52,598 nt of DNA from Sphingobium trunci (GCF_022664535.1 NZ_JAKUJY010000027.1:1-52598), one strand, 5' to 3'. Positions 1 through 9,934 are shown, counted from the stretch's first letter. The notes: generated from the sequence alone by a model not told the origin. A program made the numbers and translations.

Positions 1-39
1 GGCATGGGCATGGAGGGGCCGACGGCTGATCCCTTATAG
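1..39 (+). CDS. possible 3' end of an upstream CDS (partial)
   Basis: An open frame runs from the window edge to a TAG at 37-39 and ends in the residues GMGMEGPTADPL. It lies 15 nt before the next ATG, which has its own GGAGA ribosome site, so it could be the tail of a co-transcribed gene. Twelve residues are too few to name a family. Confidence 0.25.
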   Translation, partial: GMGMEGPTADPL

Positions 40-54
40 TTTCACGGAGAGACC

Positions 55-816
55 ATGAATATCGAAGGTTTGGCAGCGATCGTTGCGGGCGGTGCATCGG
101 GCCTCGGCGGAGCGACCGCCGAGCGGCTGGCCGCGCGCGGCGCGAAGGTCACGATCCTCGACCTCAACAGCGATGAGGGCGAGGCGCAGGCGGCAAGGCT
201 GAACGGCCTGTTCGTTCGCGCCGACGTCACCAGCGAAGAACAGGTCGAAGCCGCGCTGGATCGGGCAGAGGCGGCGCATGGCACAGCCCGCATCCTCGTG
301 AACTGCGCAGGGATAGCGCCGCCCGCCAAGGTCATCGGCGGCGGCGGCAAGGCCTTGCCCCTGGGGGATTTCACCAAGATCATCAGCATCAACCTGATCG
401 GCACCTTCAACATGCTGTCCAAATTCGCCGGCCGGTTGCATCAGGCGGAACCGGTGGGCGAGGAACGCGGCGTCATCATCAACACCGCGAGCGTCGCCGC
501 GTTCGAAGGGCAGATCGGGCAAGCCGCCTATGCGGCGTCCAAGGCCGGCATTGCGGGCATGGCGCTGCCGGTCGCGCGCGAATTCGCCCGATATGGCATC
601 CGCGTCATGACCATTGCGCCCGGCATCTTCTGGACCCCCATGCTCGCGGGACTGCCGCAGGAGGTGCAGGTCTCGCTCGGGCAACAGGTTCCGTTCCCCA
701 ACCGCCTCGGCAAGCCGGAGGAATATGCCGCGCTGGTCGAAAGCATCGTCACCAACCCCATGCTGAACGGCGAACTCATCCGTCTGGATGGCGCCATCCG
801 CATGGCGCCGAAATGA
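55..816 (+). CDS. SDR-family dehydrogenase, type II 3-hydroxyacyl-CoA dehydrogenase-like
   Basis: A 253-residue classical short-chain dehydrogenase, predicted cytoplasmic and NAD(H)-dependent. The N-terminal Rossmann glycine motif reads GGASGLGGA. The NAG-type motif appears as VNCAGIA. The catalytic Ser lies in TASVAAF and the catalytic pair in YAASK, so the active site is complete. The insert after the NAG motif and the VTNPMLNGELIRLDGAIRM ending resemble the HSD17B10 / 3-hydroxy-2-methylbutyryl-CoA dehydrogenase group, which acts in fatty acid and branched-chain acyl-CoA oxidation. The ATG has GGAGA 7 nt upstream. It converges on the outer-membrane efflux gene, with 18 nt between them. Family assignment is firm; substrate is inferred from resemblance only. 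Confidence 0.85.
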   Translation: MNIEGLAAIVAGGASGLGGATAERLAARGAKVTILDLNSDEGEAQAARLNGLFVRADVTSEEQVEAALDRAEAAHGTARILVNCAGIAPPAKVIGGGGKALPLGDFTKIISINLIGTFNMLSKFAGRLHQAEPVGEERGVIINTASVAAFEGQIGQAAYAASKAGIAGMALPVAREFARYGIRVMTIAPGIFWTPMLAGLPQEVQVSLGQQVPFPNRLGKPEEYAALVESIVTNPMLNGELIRLDGAIRMAPK

Positions 817-834
817 GCAGGGCGGCGCGGCGGG

Positions 835-2355
835 TCACGGACGGCTGGTGCGTTCGGGCTGCCCGGCGGAAGCGACCGATGCCTGCGCCACGGCGGGGAT
901 GAGATCCTGCCACCCGCCGCCCAGCGCGCGATAGGAGGCGACGGCGGCACGGGCCGCTTCCGATTGCGCCTGGGCGCGGGCATCGCGCGTGTCCAGCAGC
1001 CTCCTGTCGGCATCAAGAACTTCGATGAGGCTGACCACCCCGCCCTTATAGGCCGCGAGCGAGGCCTCTTGCGCGCGGGCAAGCGCCTTTTCGCCCCCGG
1101 CCAGCGTCCTGGCCTGCGCCTCCCGCTCGACCAGCGCGGACAGGGCATTTTCGACATCTTCGGACGCGCGCAGCACGGCGAGGCGATAGGCCGCCAGCGC
1201 CTCTGCATTGGCGCCCCTGGCAGTAGCGATTTCCGCCTCCACCCGGCCGAAATCGAACAGCCGCCAGCGCAGGCCCAATATCCCCTGGCCCTGGCTGGCG
1301 CTGCCCGAGAAGAGCGACCCGCCGGCGGTCGTCGCAGTGCCGATCAGGCCGCTGAGCGAGAATTTCGGGAAATATTCGGAGACGGCGACGCCGATGCGGG
1401 CATGGCTTGCGGCCAGCCTGCGCTCGGCGACGATGAGGTCGGGACGGCGGCGCAGCAGGTCGGCCGGTGTCCCCATGTCGGACAAAGCGGGCACTGCGGG
1501 GATCGGTGCGGGCACGGACAGGGCGGCGCGGTGGGTACCAGGCTGGGTACCGACCAGCACGTCGAGCGCGTTCATCCCGGCGTCCAGGCCGCTCCGCAGC
1601 ACGGGGATGCTGGCCTGCACCTGCGCCAGAGCGCCCTCCGCCTGGCGAAGCTGGAGTTCGGCCGCGACACCCTTCTCATATTGGAGGCGGACGATGTCGA
1701 CCAGGCGTTGCTGCGTGCGGCTCTGATCCTGCGCCACCGCGAGCCGGGTCTGAAGGGTTCGAATGAGGATATAGCTGTCGGCGACCTGCGCGGCGACGGA
1801 AAGGCGCGCGGCGGCGACCCCGGCCTGAGAAGCCTGATATTCGGCACGGGCAGCCTCCTGACCCCGGCGCAGTCCGCCGAACAGATCGATTTCCCAGGCA
1901 GCAGCCAGGCCGACGTCATAGAGCTCGCCGTCGCGGTCGAAACCCGGCGCTGCGCTCGCGAGACGGCCCAGCGGAGTGTCGAGCGACTGGTGCGCCGCTG
2001 CCGCCGATCCCGAGACCGAGGCGGACGGAAGCAAGGCAGCGTCGGCAGAGCGCAGGGAGCCGCGGGCCTGCGACACACGAGCGGCGGCTTGTGCGATGTC
2101 GAGGTTGCCGGCCAGCGCCTCCTGCACCAGACCGGTCAGCAGCGGATCGCCAAAGCGCGACCACCAGAAGCCCGAATCGCCGCTTTCGGGAACCGTCCGG
2201 GCGGCAATGGCTGGTGCGCCGATGAAGGCTGGGGGCGAGGCGATGTCGGGACGGCGATAGTCAGGACCGACGGCGCATCCGGCCAGCGCGGTCGCGACCA
2301 GCAGCGTGGCGGGACGAAGCGCCATGGCGGCGGCGGATATTCGGTTCCTGAGCAT
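835..2355 (-). CDS. RND efflux outer-membrane lipoprotein (NodT/OprM type)
   Basis: Outer-membrane channel of a tripartite RND pump, about 506 residues when started at the ATG at 2355 (a second ATG lies at 2325). The start was placed there because a lipoprotein signal follows directly: hydrophobic ATLLVATALAGC with the acylated Cys at about residue 27, then the family hallmark AVGPDYRRPD. Two outer-membrane-factor repeats follow, rich in Ala, Gln and Arg heptads, with the typical RRPDLIVAERRLAASHARIGVA segment in mid-protein. It is divergent from tetR and shares its operator. The adaptor and permease genes lie beyond tetR on the other strand, so the whole pump sits in one locus but in two transcripts. 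Confidence 0.93.
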   Translation of the reverse strand: MLRNRISAAAMALRPATLLVATALAGCAVGPDYRRPDIASPPAFIGAPAIAARTVPESGDSGFWWSRFGDPLLTGLVQEALAGNLDIAQAAARVSQARGSLRSADAALLPSASVSGSAAAAHQSLDTPLGRLASAAPGFDRDGELYDVGLAAAWEIDLFGGLRRGQEAARAEYQASQAGVAAARLSVAAQVADSYILIRTLQTRLAVAQDQSRTQQRLVDIVRLQYEKGVAAELQLRQAEGALAQVQASIPVLRSGLDAGMNALDVLVGTQPGTHRAALSVPAPIPAVPALSDMGTPADLLRRRPDLIVAERRLAASHARIGVAVSEYFPKFSLSGLIGTATTAGGSLFSGSASQGQGILGLRWRLFDFGRVEAEIATARGANAEALAAYRLAVLRASEDVENALSALVEREAQARTLAGGEKALARAQEASLAAYKGGVVSLIEVLDADRRLLDTRDARAQAQSEAARAAVASYRALGGGWQDLIPAVAQASVASAGQPERTSRP

Positions 2356-2396
2356 GGCGGCTGTCCCGATCCGGAAAGCATGTATGAGAGCTGTGA

Positions 2397-2430
2397 GTAA
2401 CCAATATACGTTTTGGTCACTGGTTGTCAA
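2397..2430 (-). promoter_or_regulatory. promoter of the outer-membrane efflux gene overlapped by a TetR operator
   Basis: On the minus strand a TTGACA (2430-2425) and a TATATT (2408-2403) are separated by 16 nt, a good sigma-70-type promoter reading into the outer-membrane gene. An inverted repeat GTAACCA-N10-TGGTCAC occupies 2397-2420, covering the -10 and most of the spacer. The same repeat with one base changed occurs at 3090-3113. tetR starts 39 nt away, so a bound repressor here could control both directions. Confidence 0.7.
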
Positions 2431-2458
2431 TCGTCGCGAGGATTGATATGGTGGGAGC

Positions 2459-3076
2459 ATGAACGAGACAAGCAAAGTCGCATCCGGCCAGCGCGGCCCG
2501 GCGGAGACGGACAAGCGCCACGCCATCGTCGCCGCCGCCAAGGACCATTTCAGCCTCTATGGCTATGCCAAGACGACAGTCGCCGACCTCGCCAAGGCGA
2601 TCGGTTATTCCAAAGGCTATATCTATAAATTTTTCGAATCGAAGCAGGCGATCGGCGAGGCGATCTGCACCGGCTGCCTGAGCGCCATCCTGGCAGCAGT
2701 GGACGAGGCGCTGGTCGGCGATCTGAGCGCAACGGAAAAGTTCAGGCGCCTTTTCAAGACGATAATAGAGCAGAGCAGCGCGCTCTTCTTCGATGACCGC
2801 AAATTATACGATATAGCGGCTGCGTCGACGCTGGAACGGTGGGGATCCTCGGAGCGCTATGTGGCGCGGGTCGGAGACCTGCTCCAGGCGATTATTCTTC
2901 AAGGCCGCGAATCGGGCGAGTTCGAGCGCAAGACGCCGCTGGACGAAACCTGCCGCGCCATCATGCAGGTCATGCAGCCGTTCATGAATCCCATCATGCT
3001 CGAACATAATCTGGACGTGCTTCCCGACGCGGCGAACGAGGTGACAAGCCTGGTCCTGCGAAGTCTCGCGCCTTGA
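2459..3076 (+). CDS. TetR-family repressor of the RND efflux locus
   Basis: A 205-residue TetR/AcrR regulator. The N-terminal helix-turn-helix spans about residues 20-66, with the typical sequence TTVADLAKAIGYSKGYIYK, followed by FFESKQAI, where TetR proteins usually carry Y-F-x-x-K. The remaining 140 residues form the variable ligand-binding helical domain; the ligand is unknown. It sits between the two halves of the pump operon and is flanked on both sides by near-identical palindromes, which is strong context for local autoregulation and pump repression. The ATG follows GGTGGGAGC. The family is certain; the target assignment is inferred from the operators. Confidence 0.93.
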   Translation: MNETSKVASGQRGPAETDKRHAIVAAAKDHFSLYGYAKTTVADLAKAIGYSKGYIYKFFESKQAIGEAICTGCLSAILAAVDEALVGDLSATEKFRRLFKTIIEQSSALFFDDRKLYDIAAASTLERWGSSERYVARVGDLLQAIILQGRESGEFERKTPLDETCRAIMQVMQPFMNPIMLEHNLDVLPDAANEVTSLVLRSLAP

Positions 3077-3089
3077 GAAGATGATGATT

Positions 3090-3113
3090 GTGACCAGTTG
3101 ACATATTGGTCAC
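3090..3113 (+). promoter_or_regulatory. second TetR operator, in front of the adaptor/permease genes
   Basis: A perfect 7-bp inverted repeat GTGACCA-N10-TGGTCAC. The 10-nt spacer contains TTGACA (3098-3103), a consensus -35 box; no convincing -10 is visible downstream. The architecture (7-10-7) and 13 of 14 arm bases match the repeat at 2397-2420. It ends 39 nt before the adaptor ATG. Confidence 0.7.
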
Positions 3114-3152
3114 TCGATGCGATCTAGACATGATCCTCGTCGGAGAGTGTCC

Positions 3153-4247
3153 ATGAACCGCACGTCATCTCTTCTCCCGCTTCTGATTGCAGGCATCCTG
3201 CCGCTCACCCTCGCCGCCTGCAGCAAGGCGGAGGCGGACCCGCGCACGGAACCGCAACGCGTGCGTGTCGCCACAGCGGAGGTCGCGGGCGAAATCGGCC
3301 GCAGCTTCAACGGGATCGTTTCCGCCCGCGTGCAGAGCGACCTCGGCTTCCGGGTCGGGGGCAAGATCGTGGCACGGCTGGTCGACACGGGGCAGGCCGT
3401 GCGCCGGGGTCAGCCGCTGATGCGGATCGACCGCACCGATCTGGCCCTGGCGACCATGTCCCAGGCGGGACTGGTCGCAGCGGCACAGGCTCGGGCGGTC
3501 CAGACGGCGGCCGACGAGCGCCGCTTGCGCGACCTCGTGTCAGCGGGCGCGGTTTCCGCGTCCGCCTATGACCAGGCGAAGGCAGCCGCCGACGCCGCCC
3601 GTGCGCAACTGTCGGCGGCGCAGGCGCAGGCGGGCGTCGCGCGCAACGAGGCGGGCTATTCCGTGCTGGTCGCCGACGCCGACGGAATCGTCGTGGAAAC
3701 GCTGGCCGAACCGGGACAGGTCGTGACCGCCGGACAGACGGTGGTGCGGCTGGCCCGGTCGGGGGCGCGGGAGGCCGTGATCGCCCTGCCTGAAACGATC
3801 CGCCCTGCGATCGGTTCGACGGCCCGCGCGACCAGCTTCAGCGGCAACGCGACCGGTATCGCCCGCCTGCGCCAATTGTCCAACGCCGCCGACCCGCAGA
3901 CCCGCACCTTCGAAGCGCGCTACGTGCTCGAAGGCGCGGCGGCGGACGCGCCGCTGGGCTCCACGGTCACGGTCGCGCTGACCCAGGCACGCGGCGCAAC
4001 CGCACGGCAGATCCCGCTCGCCGCGATCCATGACGGTGGCAAAGGTCCAGGCGTCTGGGTGATCGGCGGCACGCCCCGCCAGGTTCATTGGCGGCCGGTA
4101 CAAGTGGCCGCGCTGGGTGAGGAGACGGCCACCATCACCGGCGGCCTGCGGCCGGGCGAACGGTTCGTGGCCCTGGGCGCCCATCTCCTTCATGAAGGTC
4201 AAACCGTGCGCGAGCAGGCGTCCGTCGTAGCGGAGCGCGGCCGATGA
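3153..4247 (+). CDS. RND efflux periplasmic adaptor (membrane-fusion lipoprotein)
   Basis: A 364-residue HlyD/AcrA-type adaptor that links the inner-membrane permease to the outer-membrane channel. The ATG at 3153 was chosen over the in-frame ATG at 3117 because it has CGGAGAG 6 nt upstream and starts a proper lipoprotein signal, with lipobox LAAC and Cys23. The first half-lipoyl motif is GFRVGGKIVARLVDTGQAV. A coiled-coil hairpin rich in Ala and Gln follows (about 105-165), then the second lipoyl half, ADADGIVVETLAEPGQVV. Beta-barrel and membrane-proximal parts make up the C-terminus. It overlaps the permease by ATGA, indicating translational coupling. Confidence 0.93.
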   Translation: MNRTSSLLPLLIAGILPLTLAACSKAEADPRTEPQRVRVATAEVAGEIGRSFNGIVSARVQSDLGFRVGGKIVARLVDTGQAVRRGQPLMRIDRTDLALATMSQAGLVAAAQARAVQTAADERRLRDLVSAGAVSASAYDQAKAAADAARAQLSAAQAQAGVARNEAGYSVLVADADGIVVETLAEPGQVVTAGQTVVRLARSGAREAVIALPETIRPAIGSTARATSFSGNATGIARLRQLSNAADPQTRTFEARYVLEGAAADAPLGSTVTVALTQARGATARQIPLAAIHDGGKGPGVWVIGGTPRQVHWRPVQVAALGEETATITGGLRPGERFVALGAHLLHEGQTVREQASVVAERGR

Positions 4248-7200
4248 GCGGCGGCTTCAACCTGTCGGCGCTTGCCGTGCGCGAACGGTCCGTGACCTTG
4301 TTCCTGATCATCGCCATGTCGGTGGCCGGCCTGTTCGCATTCCTCAATCTGGGCCGCGCCGAAGACCCCAGCTTCACGATCAAGTCGATGACGGTCGTCA
4401 CCACCTGGCCGGGCGCCACGGCACGGCAGATGCAGGATCAGGTCGCCGAGCCGCTGGAAAAGCGGATGCAGGAACTGAAATGGTACGACCGTACCGAAAC
4501 CTTCACCCGGCCCGGACTGGCGTTCACCACGGTCACGCTCAAGGACTCGACGCCCCCCGCCGCCGTGCCGGAAGAATTTTATCAGGCTCGCAAGAAGCTG
4601 AACGACGAGGCCGCCAATCTGCCGCGCGGCGTCCAGGGACCGTTCGTCAACGACGAATATGGCGACGTCACCTTCGCGCTCTACGCCCTGAAGGCGAAGG
4701 GCGAACCCCAACGGCTGCTGGTGCGGGAGGCGGAGCAGATAAGGCAGCGAATGCTGCACGTTCCGGGCGTCAAGAAGGTCAACATCATCGGCGAGCGGCC
4801 CGAGCGCATCTTCGTCGATTTTTCCCACGAACGCCTGGCGACTCTGGGCGTGTCGGCGCGCGACATATTCGCCGCGCTCAACGGCCAGAATGCCCTGACC
4901 CCCGCCGGTTCCATCGAGACCAGCGGTCCGCAGGTGCAGGTTCGCCTGGACGGAGCGCTCGACGACCTCGACAAGATCAGGAACACGCCCGTTGTCGCGG
5001 CGGGACGTACGCTGAAACTGGCCGACATCGCGGAGGTGCGGCGCGGCTATGAGGATCCCGCCACCTTCCTGATCCGTCACCAGGGCGAACCGGCGCTGAT
5101 CCTGGGCGTGGTCATGAAGGAACGGTATAATGGCCTTCGGCTGGGCGAGGATCTGGCGAAGGAGGCTGCCGCCATTTCCGCTGAGATGCCGCTTGGCCTC
5201 TCCTTCACCAAAGTGACCGATCAGGCGGTCAACATCACCGAAGCCTATAACGAGTTCATGCTGAAATTCTTCGTCGCGCTGGTCGTGGTGATCGCCGTCA
5301 GCCTGATCTCGCTCGGCTGGCGCGTGGGCATCGTGGTCGCGCTGGCCGTACCGCTCACGCTGGCCGGTGTGTTCGTCATCATGCTGGCGACCGGGCGGGA
5401 TTTCGACCGCATCACGCTGGGCGCATTGATCCTGTCGCTGGGCCTGCTGGTCGACGACGCGATCATCATCATCGAAACCATCGTCGTGAAGATGGAGGAA
5501 GGCCGCGACCGCATCTTTGCCGCCAGCTATGCCTGGGCCACACCGCCGCGCCGATGCTGGCAGGCACGCTGGTGACGGTGATCGGCCTGATGCCGGTCGG
5601 TTTCGCCAAGTCGGGCGCCGGCGAATATGCGGGCAACATCTTCTGGGTGGTGGGTTTCGCGCTGCTGACCAGCTGGGTGGTGGCGGTTGTCTTCACCCCC
5701 TATCTGGGCGTCAGGCTGCTACCCGACATCCAGCCGGTCGAAGGCGGTCATGCCGCCATCTACGACACGCCGCGCTATCGCCGGTTGCGATCGATCATAG
5801 GCTGGGCGGTGGCGCGCAAGAAGATGGTGATGCTGGGCACGGGGGCAGCCCTTGTCGTCGCGATCTTCTCCATGGGCCTAGTGAAGCAGCAATTCTTTCC
5901 GATTTCCGACCGGCCGGAAGTGTTCGTCGAGGTGCAGATGCCCGAAGGCACCGGCATAGAGGCGACCAGCGCCGCGACGGCGAAGGTCGAGGCGTGGCTG
6001 CGCAGGCAGCCCGAGGCGAAGATCGTCACCAGCTATATCGGACAGGGCGCGCCGCGCTTCTACCTTGCCATCTCGCCCGAACTGCCCGACCCCAGCTTTG
6101 CCAAGATCGTCGTGCTGACGCCGGACGAAAAGGCACGCGAGGCGCTCAAACGGCGGGTGCGGCAGGCGGCCGCCGATGGGCTGGCGCCGGAGGCGCGCAT
6201 CCGCGCGACTCAGATCGTCTTCGGCCCTTATTCCCCCTTTCCCGTCGCCTTCCGCGTCATGGGGCCGGAACAAGCCAAGGTGCGCGCCATCGCAGAGCAG
6301 GTGCGGGCGGCGATGCTGAAGAACGGCGGCATGCGGCAGGTCAACACCGACTGGGGCGAACGGGTGCCGGCGGTCCATTTCGTGCTGGACCAGGACCGGC
6401 TGCGGGCAATCGGCCTGTCGTCGCAGGACGCCTCGCAACAATTGCAGTTCCTGTTGACCGGGGTGCCGGTGACGCAGGTGCGTGAGGATATACGGTCGGT
6501 CGAGGTGGTCGCGCGCAGCGCTGGGACGGACCGCTTCGATCCCGCGAAACTCAGCAACTTCACCCTGACCGGCGCGTCCGGGCAGCGCGTGCCGCTCGAC
6601 CAGATCGGCCGGGCGGAAGTGACGATGGAAGATCCGATCCTGCGCCGCCGCGACCGCTACACGACCATCACGGTGCGGGGCGACATCGGCGAAGGGCTTC
6701 AGCCGCCCGACGTCGCCCTTGCGGTCATCAAGGAGATTGACTCCATCGTGAAGGCGCTGCCCCCCGGCTACAAGATCGAGACGGCGGCCGCCCTTGAGGA
6801 AGCGGGCAAGGCCAATGTCGCGCTGGCGGCGGTCTTTCCCATCATGATCGTGCTGATGATGGTGGTCATCATCTTTCAGGTCCGCTCCCTTTCGGCCATG
6901 GCCATGGTGCTGCTGACGGCGCCGCTGGCGCTGGTGGGCGTCGTCCCGACGCTGATCCTCTTCCACCAGCCCTTCGGGTTCAACGCGATATTGGGCCTTA
7001 TCGGGCTGGCGGGGATCATCATGCGCAACACGCTGATCCTGGTCGGGCAGATCCACCAGAACGAGAAGGACGGGCTGGCACCCTATCATGCCGTGGTGGA
7101 GGCGACGGTACAGCGGTCCCGGCCGGTCATATTGACCGCGCTGGCAGCAGTGCTGGCCTTCATCCCCCTGACCTTCTCGGTCTTCTGGGGATCGCTCGCC

Positions 7201-7356
7201 TTCACCCTGATCGGCGGGACGATCGGTGGGACGGCTCTGACCCTGATCTTCCTGCCGGCCCTCTATGCGATCTGGTTCAGGATCAGACCCGACGACCGCG
7301 CGCCGACCGCGCCCCATCCCCAAAGCCGCGTCCCCACCGGCACGGCCGTCGCATGA
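4244..7356 (+). pseudogene. RND efflux permease (AcrB/HAE1 type) with a 1-nt frameshift
   Basis: Inner-membrane drug/proton antiporter. Read through the lesion it would be about 1,037 residues, the normal RND length. The first frame (4244-5575) carries TM1, the first porter region and TM4 with the proton-relay pair Asp404-Asp405 (LLVDDAIII). The second frame, recognisable from 5540 (ATG at 5554), resumes at PMLAGTLVTVIGLMPVGFAK and continues to the last TM helices. The homologous continuation would be W-G-H-T-A-A-P-M-L, which needs one more G in the GGG at 5535-5537. Either the gene is inactivated after TM4 or one base was lost in sequencing. The otherwise undamaged frames argue for a recent or artefactual lesion. 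Confidence 0.85.
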
Positions 7357-7461
7357 ACGGACGGACATGGCGCGGGGAAGCGCACTCTTCGCCGGAGTAT
7401 CGAGCGGTATCGGCGTCCTTTATGCCGACGGCTCCCCTGGCGCGGCCACACCAACCCGCTC

Positions 7462-9843
7462 TTACCAGTTGATCGATATGCGCCCGTACAAATACCGCCC
7501 GTTGAAGCCGAAGGGCGAATAATAGGGGAAAGCCACCACCCCACTGCTGTTGTTCGCCGCGAGCAACGCATCGGGATAGATGTCGAACAGATTGTTCGCG
7601 CCGATCGCGATACCGACGGCTTTCACAGGGCGATAGCGTGCTTCCAGGTCGATGATCGTCTTCCTGCCGCTATGGCTATCCCCTGCCGCAGTCGAACCGG
7701 GCTGGGTCACATCCCCATAATAGGTCGCGCGCGCGGTGGCGCCGAACTGTTCCAGCGTCCAATCGATCGAGCCCACGACCTTGGTACGCGGCGTGCCCTT
7801 TTCTATGCTGACGATGCGCTGGCGTGAGAACAGCACCGGCGTTGGATCAAGCGCAACCGCCGTAGACACCGGCACGCTGTCGACCTTGATATCGTTGAAA
7901 TTGGCTGCCGCCGTCAGATCGAGCTGACCGATAGCGCTGTTCAGGCGATAATGGGCAACCGCATCGACACCCTTTGTCGTGGTACGCACGCCATTGACGA
8001 AGAAACGGGCGGCCGACACGCCATAGGGCGCAAGCAACGCCCTAACTTGAGGGCTGAAGCTGGACTGGATATTTTCCGACAGACCCAGTCCGTTGCGGAC
8101 CCGGATCCAGTAACCATCGACCGTCAGATCGAACCCGCCACTCCGTATCACCGTGCCCGCCGACAGGTTGGTCGACTTTTCAGGCTTTAGCGGCAGGCCG
8201 CCCAATGCCGTGCCGATATCGCTGACGGACGGGAAGGTACCGGTTTCGACAATGTTGGGCGCGACGAAGACCGATGCAGTGGAGGTGAAATATTGCTGCT
8301 GGAGCGACGGCGCACGGAATCCGGTCGATGCCGTGCCACGCAGCGCGATCCACGGCGCGAGGTCGAAACGCGCCGACACCTTGCCGGTCGCGACATTGCC
8401 GAAGTCGGAATAATGTTCGCCACGGCCGGCCAGGCCCAGCGTCAGTGCGTCGGCCGGATGCGCCTCCAGGTCGATATAGGCCGCGACATTCTCACGATGC
8501 ACGTTGACGACGTTCGATGGCTGGAACCCGCCAAAACCCTGCGCGCCGCTACCCAGCGCCGAATTGCTGCCGAGCGGGCCGCGATCATAGGAGGCGGGTT
8601 CCCCGGCCAGGATCTTATAGCTTTCCCGGCGGAATTCCCAACCCCATGCGATGTTGAGGTCGCCGCTGCCCAGCGGCACCTTGCGGTTCATATCGATACC
8701 GCCCAACGCCTGGTCGTAGATCAGCGCGCCATCATAGAAGGAGGTCGGGGAATTCGCGCCATAGGTGGAATTGAGCGAATTTTCAGTACGGAAATCGAGG
8801 CGATTGCGGCCATAGGACAGCTTGATCGTCGCATTCCAGTCACCAATTCCGCCCCGGGCGCCGGTAGTAACGGTCAGGTCCTTGGACCGGACATTGATCA
8901 GTGGCAGGAAACCATCCGGATAGAGCGATGCAATATTGTTGACGTTGCTGGGCACGCGCGGGAAGGCAGCGCTGGTACTGTCGCGATATTGATAGCCACC
9001 GAACGCATAGAGTTCCCAGCCCTCGCCAAGCGGATGAGCGGCATTGAAATAGAAGGTGCCCTGCCCGACATCGGGATCACCGAAGCGGGAGCGGACCACG
9101 GCGGGCGTGGCGCGGGGATCAACGTCGCCACGGCTGGTGGGATTGCGGTTCAGATACTCACCGCTGATCGTCAGGAAACCTTCCGCGCCCAAAGCGAAGC
9201 CCTGCCAGCCGGACACGGTAACCGTCTCCCCATCCGAAGCATGGCGAGATGAACGGGCTGCGTCGATATCCGTATCATATTGACCGTAGGATAGCGTGGC
9301 GCCGCCGCCGCTCCGTGCTTCGCGCAGGCGCAGATTGACAACCCCGGCGATCGCGTCGGAACCATATTGTGCCGATGCACCGTCACGCAGCACCTCGATC
9401 CGCTCCAGCGCGACGCCCGGAATGGTGTTGAGGTCGACTGCCGCTGCGCCTCGACCCACCGAGCCATTGGTGTTGAGCAGAGCAGAGGGATGCGCGCGCA
9501 CTCCGTTGATCAGCACCAGCGTCTGGTCGGGCGACATGCCGCGCAGCGTCGCGGGACGAATGGAGTCGGTTCCATCCACCGCCGCATTGCGCGGAAAATC
9601 GATGGACGGAGCGATCGCCGCCAGCGCCGCACCCAGTTCGGTCGTACCCTGCTGGCGCAGATTTTCCCCGGAAAGGACATCCACCGGAGCCACCGAATCA
9701 AGCCTGGTGCGTCCCTGTACGCGGGTGCCGGTGACGATGATGTCAGCGCCATCTTCCGAAGCCGGTGCCGCCTGTGCCGCGGCCTGGACAGGTAAGGCTG
9801 CCGCGATCAGGCCGCTGGTGAGAAGTGCGTGGCGGAGGGACAT
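7462..9843 (-). CDS. TonB-dependent outer-membrane receptor 1
   Basis: A 793-residue TonB-dependent transporter. A signal peptide (about 1-24, ending QAAAQA) is followed by the TonB-box-like DIIVTGTR and then the plug: DVLSGENLRQQG, TLRGMSPDQTLVLINGVRAH, IERIEVLRDGASAQYGSDAIAGVVN. The rest is a 22-strand barrel rich in aromatic and alternating residues, ending in the typical aromatic C-terminus INW. The ligand is unknown; the plug does not show a siderophore-specific signature. It is closely similar in layout and plug motifs to the receptor at 47353-49929, and both carry the same upstream dyad. The RND permease converges on it. The start has a purine-rich GAGAGAAAAA upstream. Confidence 0.95.
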   Translation of the reverse strand: MSLRHALLTSGLIAAALPVQAAAQAAPASEDGADIIVTGTRVQGRTRLDSVAPVDVLSGENLRQQGTTELGAALAAIAPSIDFPRNAAVDGTDSIRPATLRGMSPDQTLVLINGVRAHPSALLNTNGSVGRGAAAVDLNTIPGVALERIEVLRDGASAQYGSDAIAGVVNLRLREARSGGGATLSYGQYDTDIDAARSSRHASDGETVTVSGWQGFALGAEGFLTISGEYLNRNPTSRGDVDPRATPAVVRSRFGDPDVGQGTFYFNAAHPLGEGWELYAFGGYQYRDSTSAAFPRVPSNVNNIASLYPDGFLPLINVRSKDLTVTTGARGGIGDWNATIKLSYGRNRLDFRTENSLNSTYGANSPTSFYDGALIYDQALGGIDMNRKVPLGSGDLNIAWGWEFRRESYKILAGEPASYDRGPLGSNSALGSGAQGFGGFQPSNVVNVHRENVAAYIDLEAHPADALTLGLAGRGEHYSDFGNVATGKVSARFDLAPWIALRGTASTGFRAPSLQQQYFTSTASVFVAPNIVETGTFPSVSDIGTALGGLPLKPEKSTNLSAGTVIRSGGFDLTVDGYWIRVRNGLGLSENIQSSFSPQVRALLAPYGVSAARFFVNGVRTTTKGVDAVAHYRLNSAIGQLDLTAAANFNDIKVDSVPVSTAVALDPTPVLFSRQRIVSIEKGTPRTKVVGSIDWTLEQFGATARATYYGDVTQPGSTAAGDSHSGRKTIIDLEARYRPVKAVGIAIGANNLFDIYPDALLAANNSSGVVAFPYYSPFGFNGRYLYGRISINW

Positions 9844-9886
9844 ATTTTTCTCTCTTTTAAACTGACGGGTTCGGCGCCTCCTAAAA

Positions 9887-9903
9887 TCTATCTATTCGAT
9901 AGA
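9887..9903. promoter_or_regulatory. dyad TCTATC-N5-GATAGA upstream of TonB receptor 1
   Basis: A perfect 6-bp inverted repeat with a 5-nt spacer, 44 nt before the receptor start. The same pattern (TCTACT-N5-GATAGA, identical spacing) lies 85 nt before TonB receptor 2. It is a candidate operator; the regulator is not identifiable here. Confidence 0.4.
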
Positions 9904-9934
9904 CAACGCGTCCTGTTGCTTTTTCAAACACCCT

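Noticed and set aside
964..2400. Long open frames opposite the outer-membrane efflux gene
   Set aside because: High-GC antisense shadow; the minus-strand frame has a lipobox, family motifs and a promoter.
5878..7368. A 496-codon minus-strand frame over the RND permease
   Set aside because: Composition is His/Arg/Asp-rich antisense artefact; plus-strand RND motifs are unambiguous.
8293..9252. A 319-codon plus-strand frame inside TonB receptor 1
   Set aside because: Antisense shadow of a clear receptor barrel; no ribosome site or family motif.
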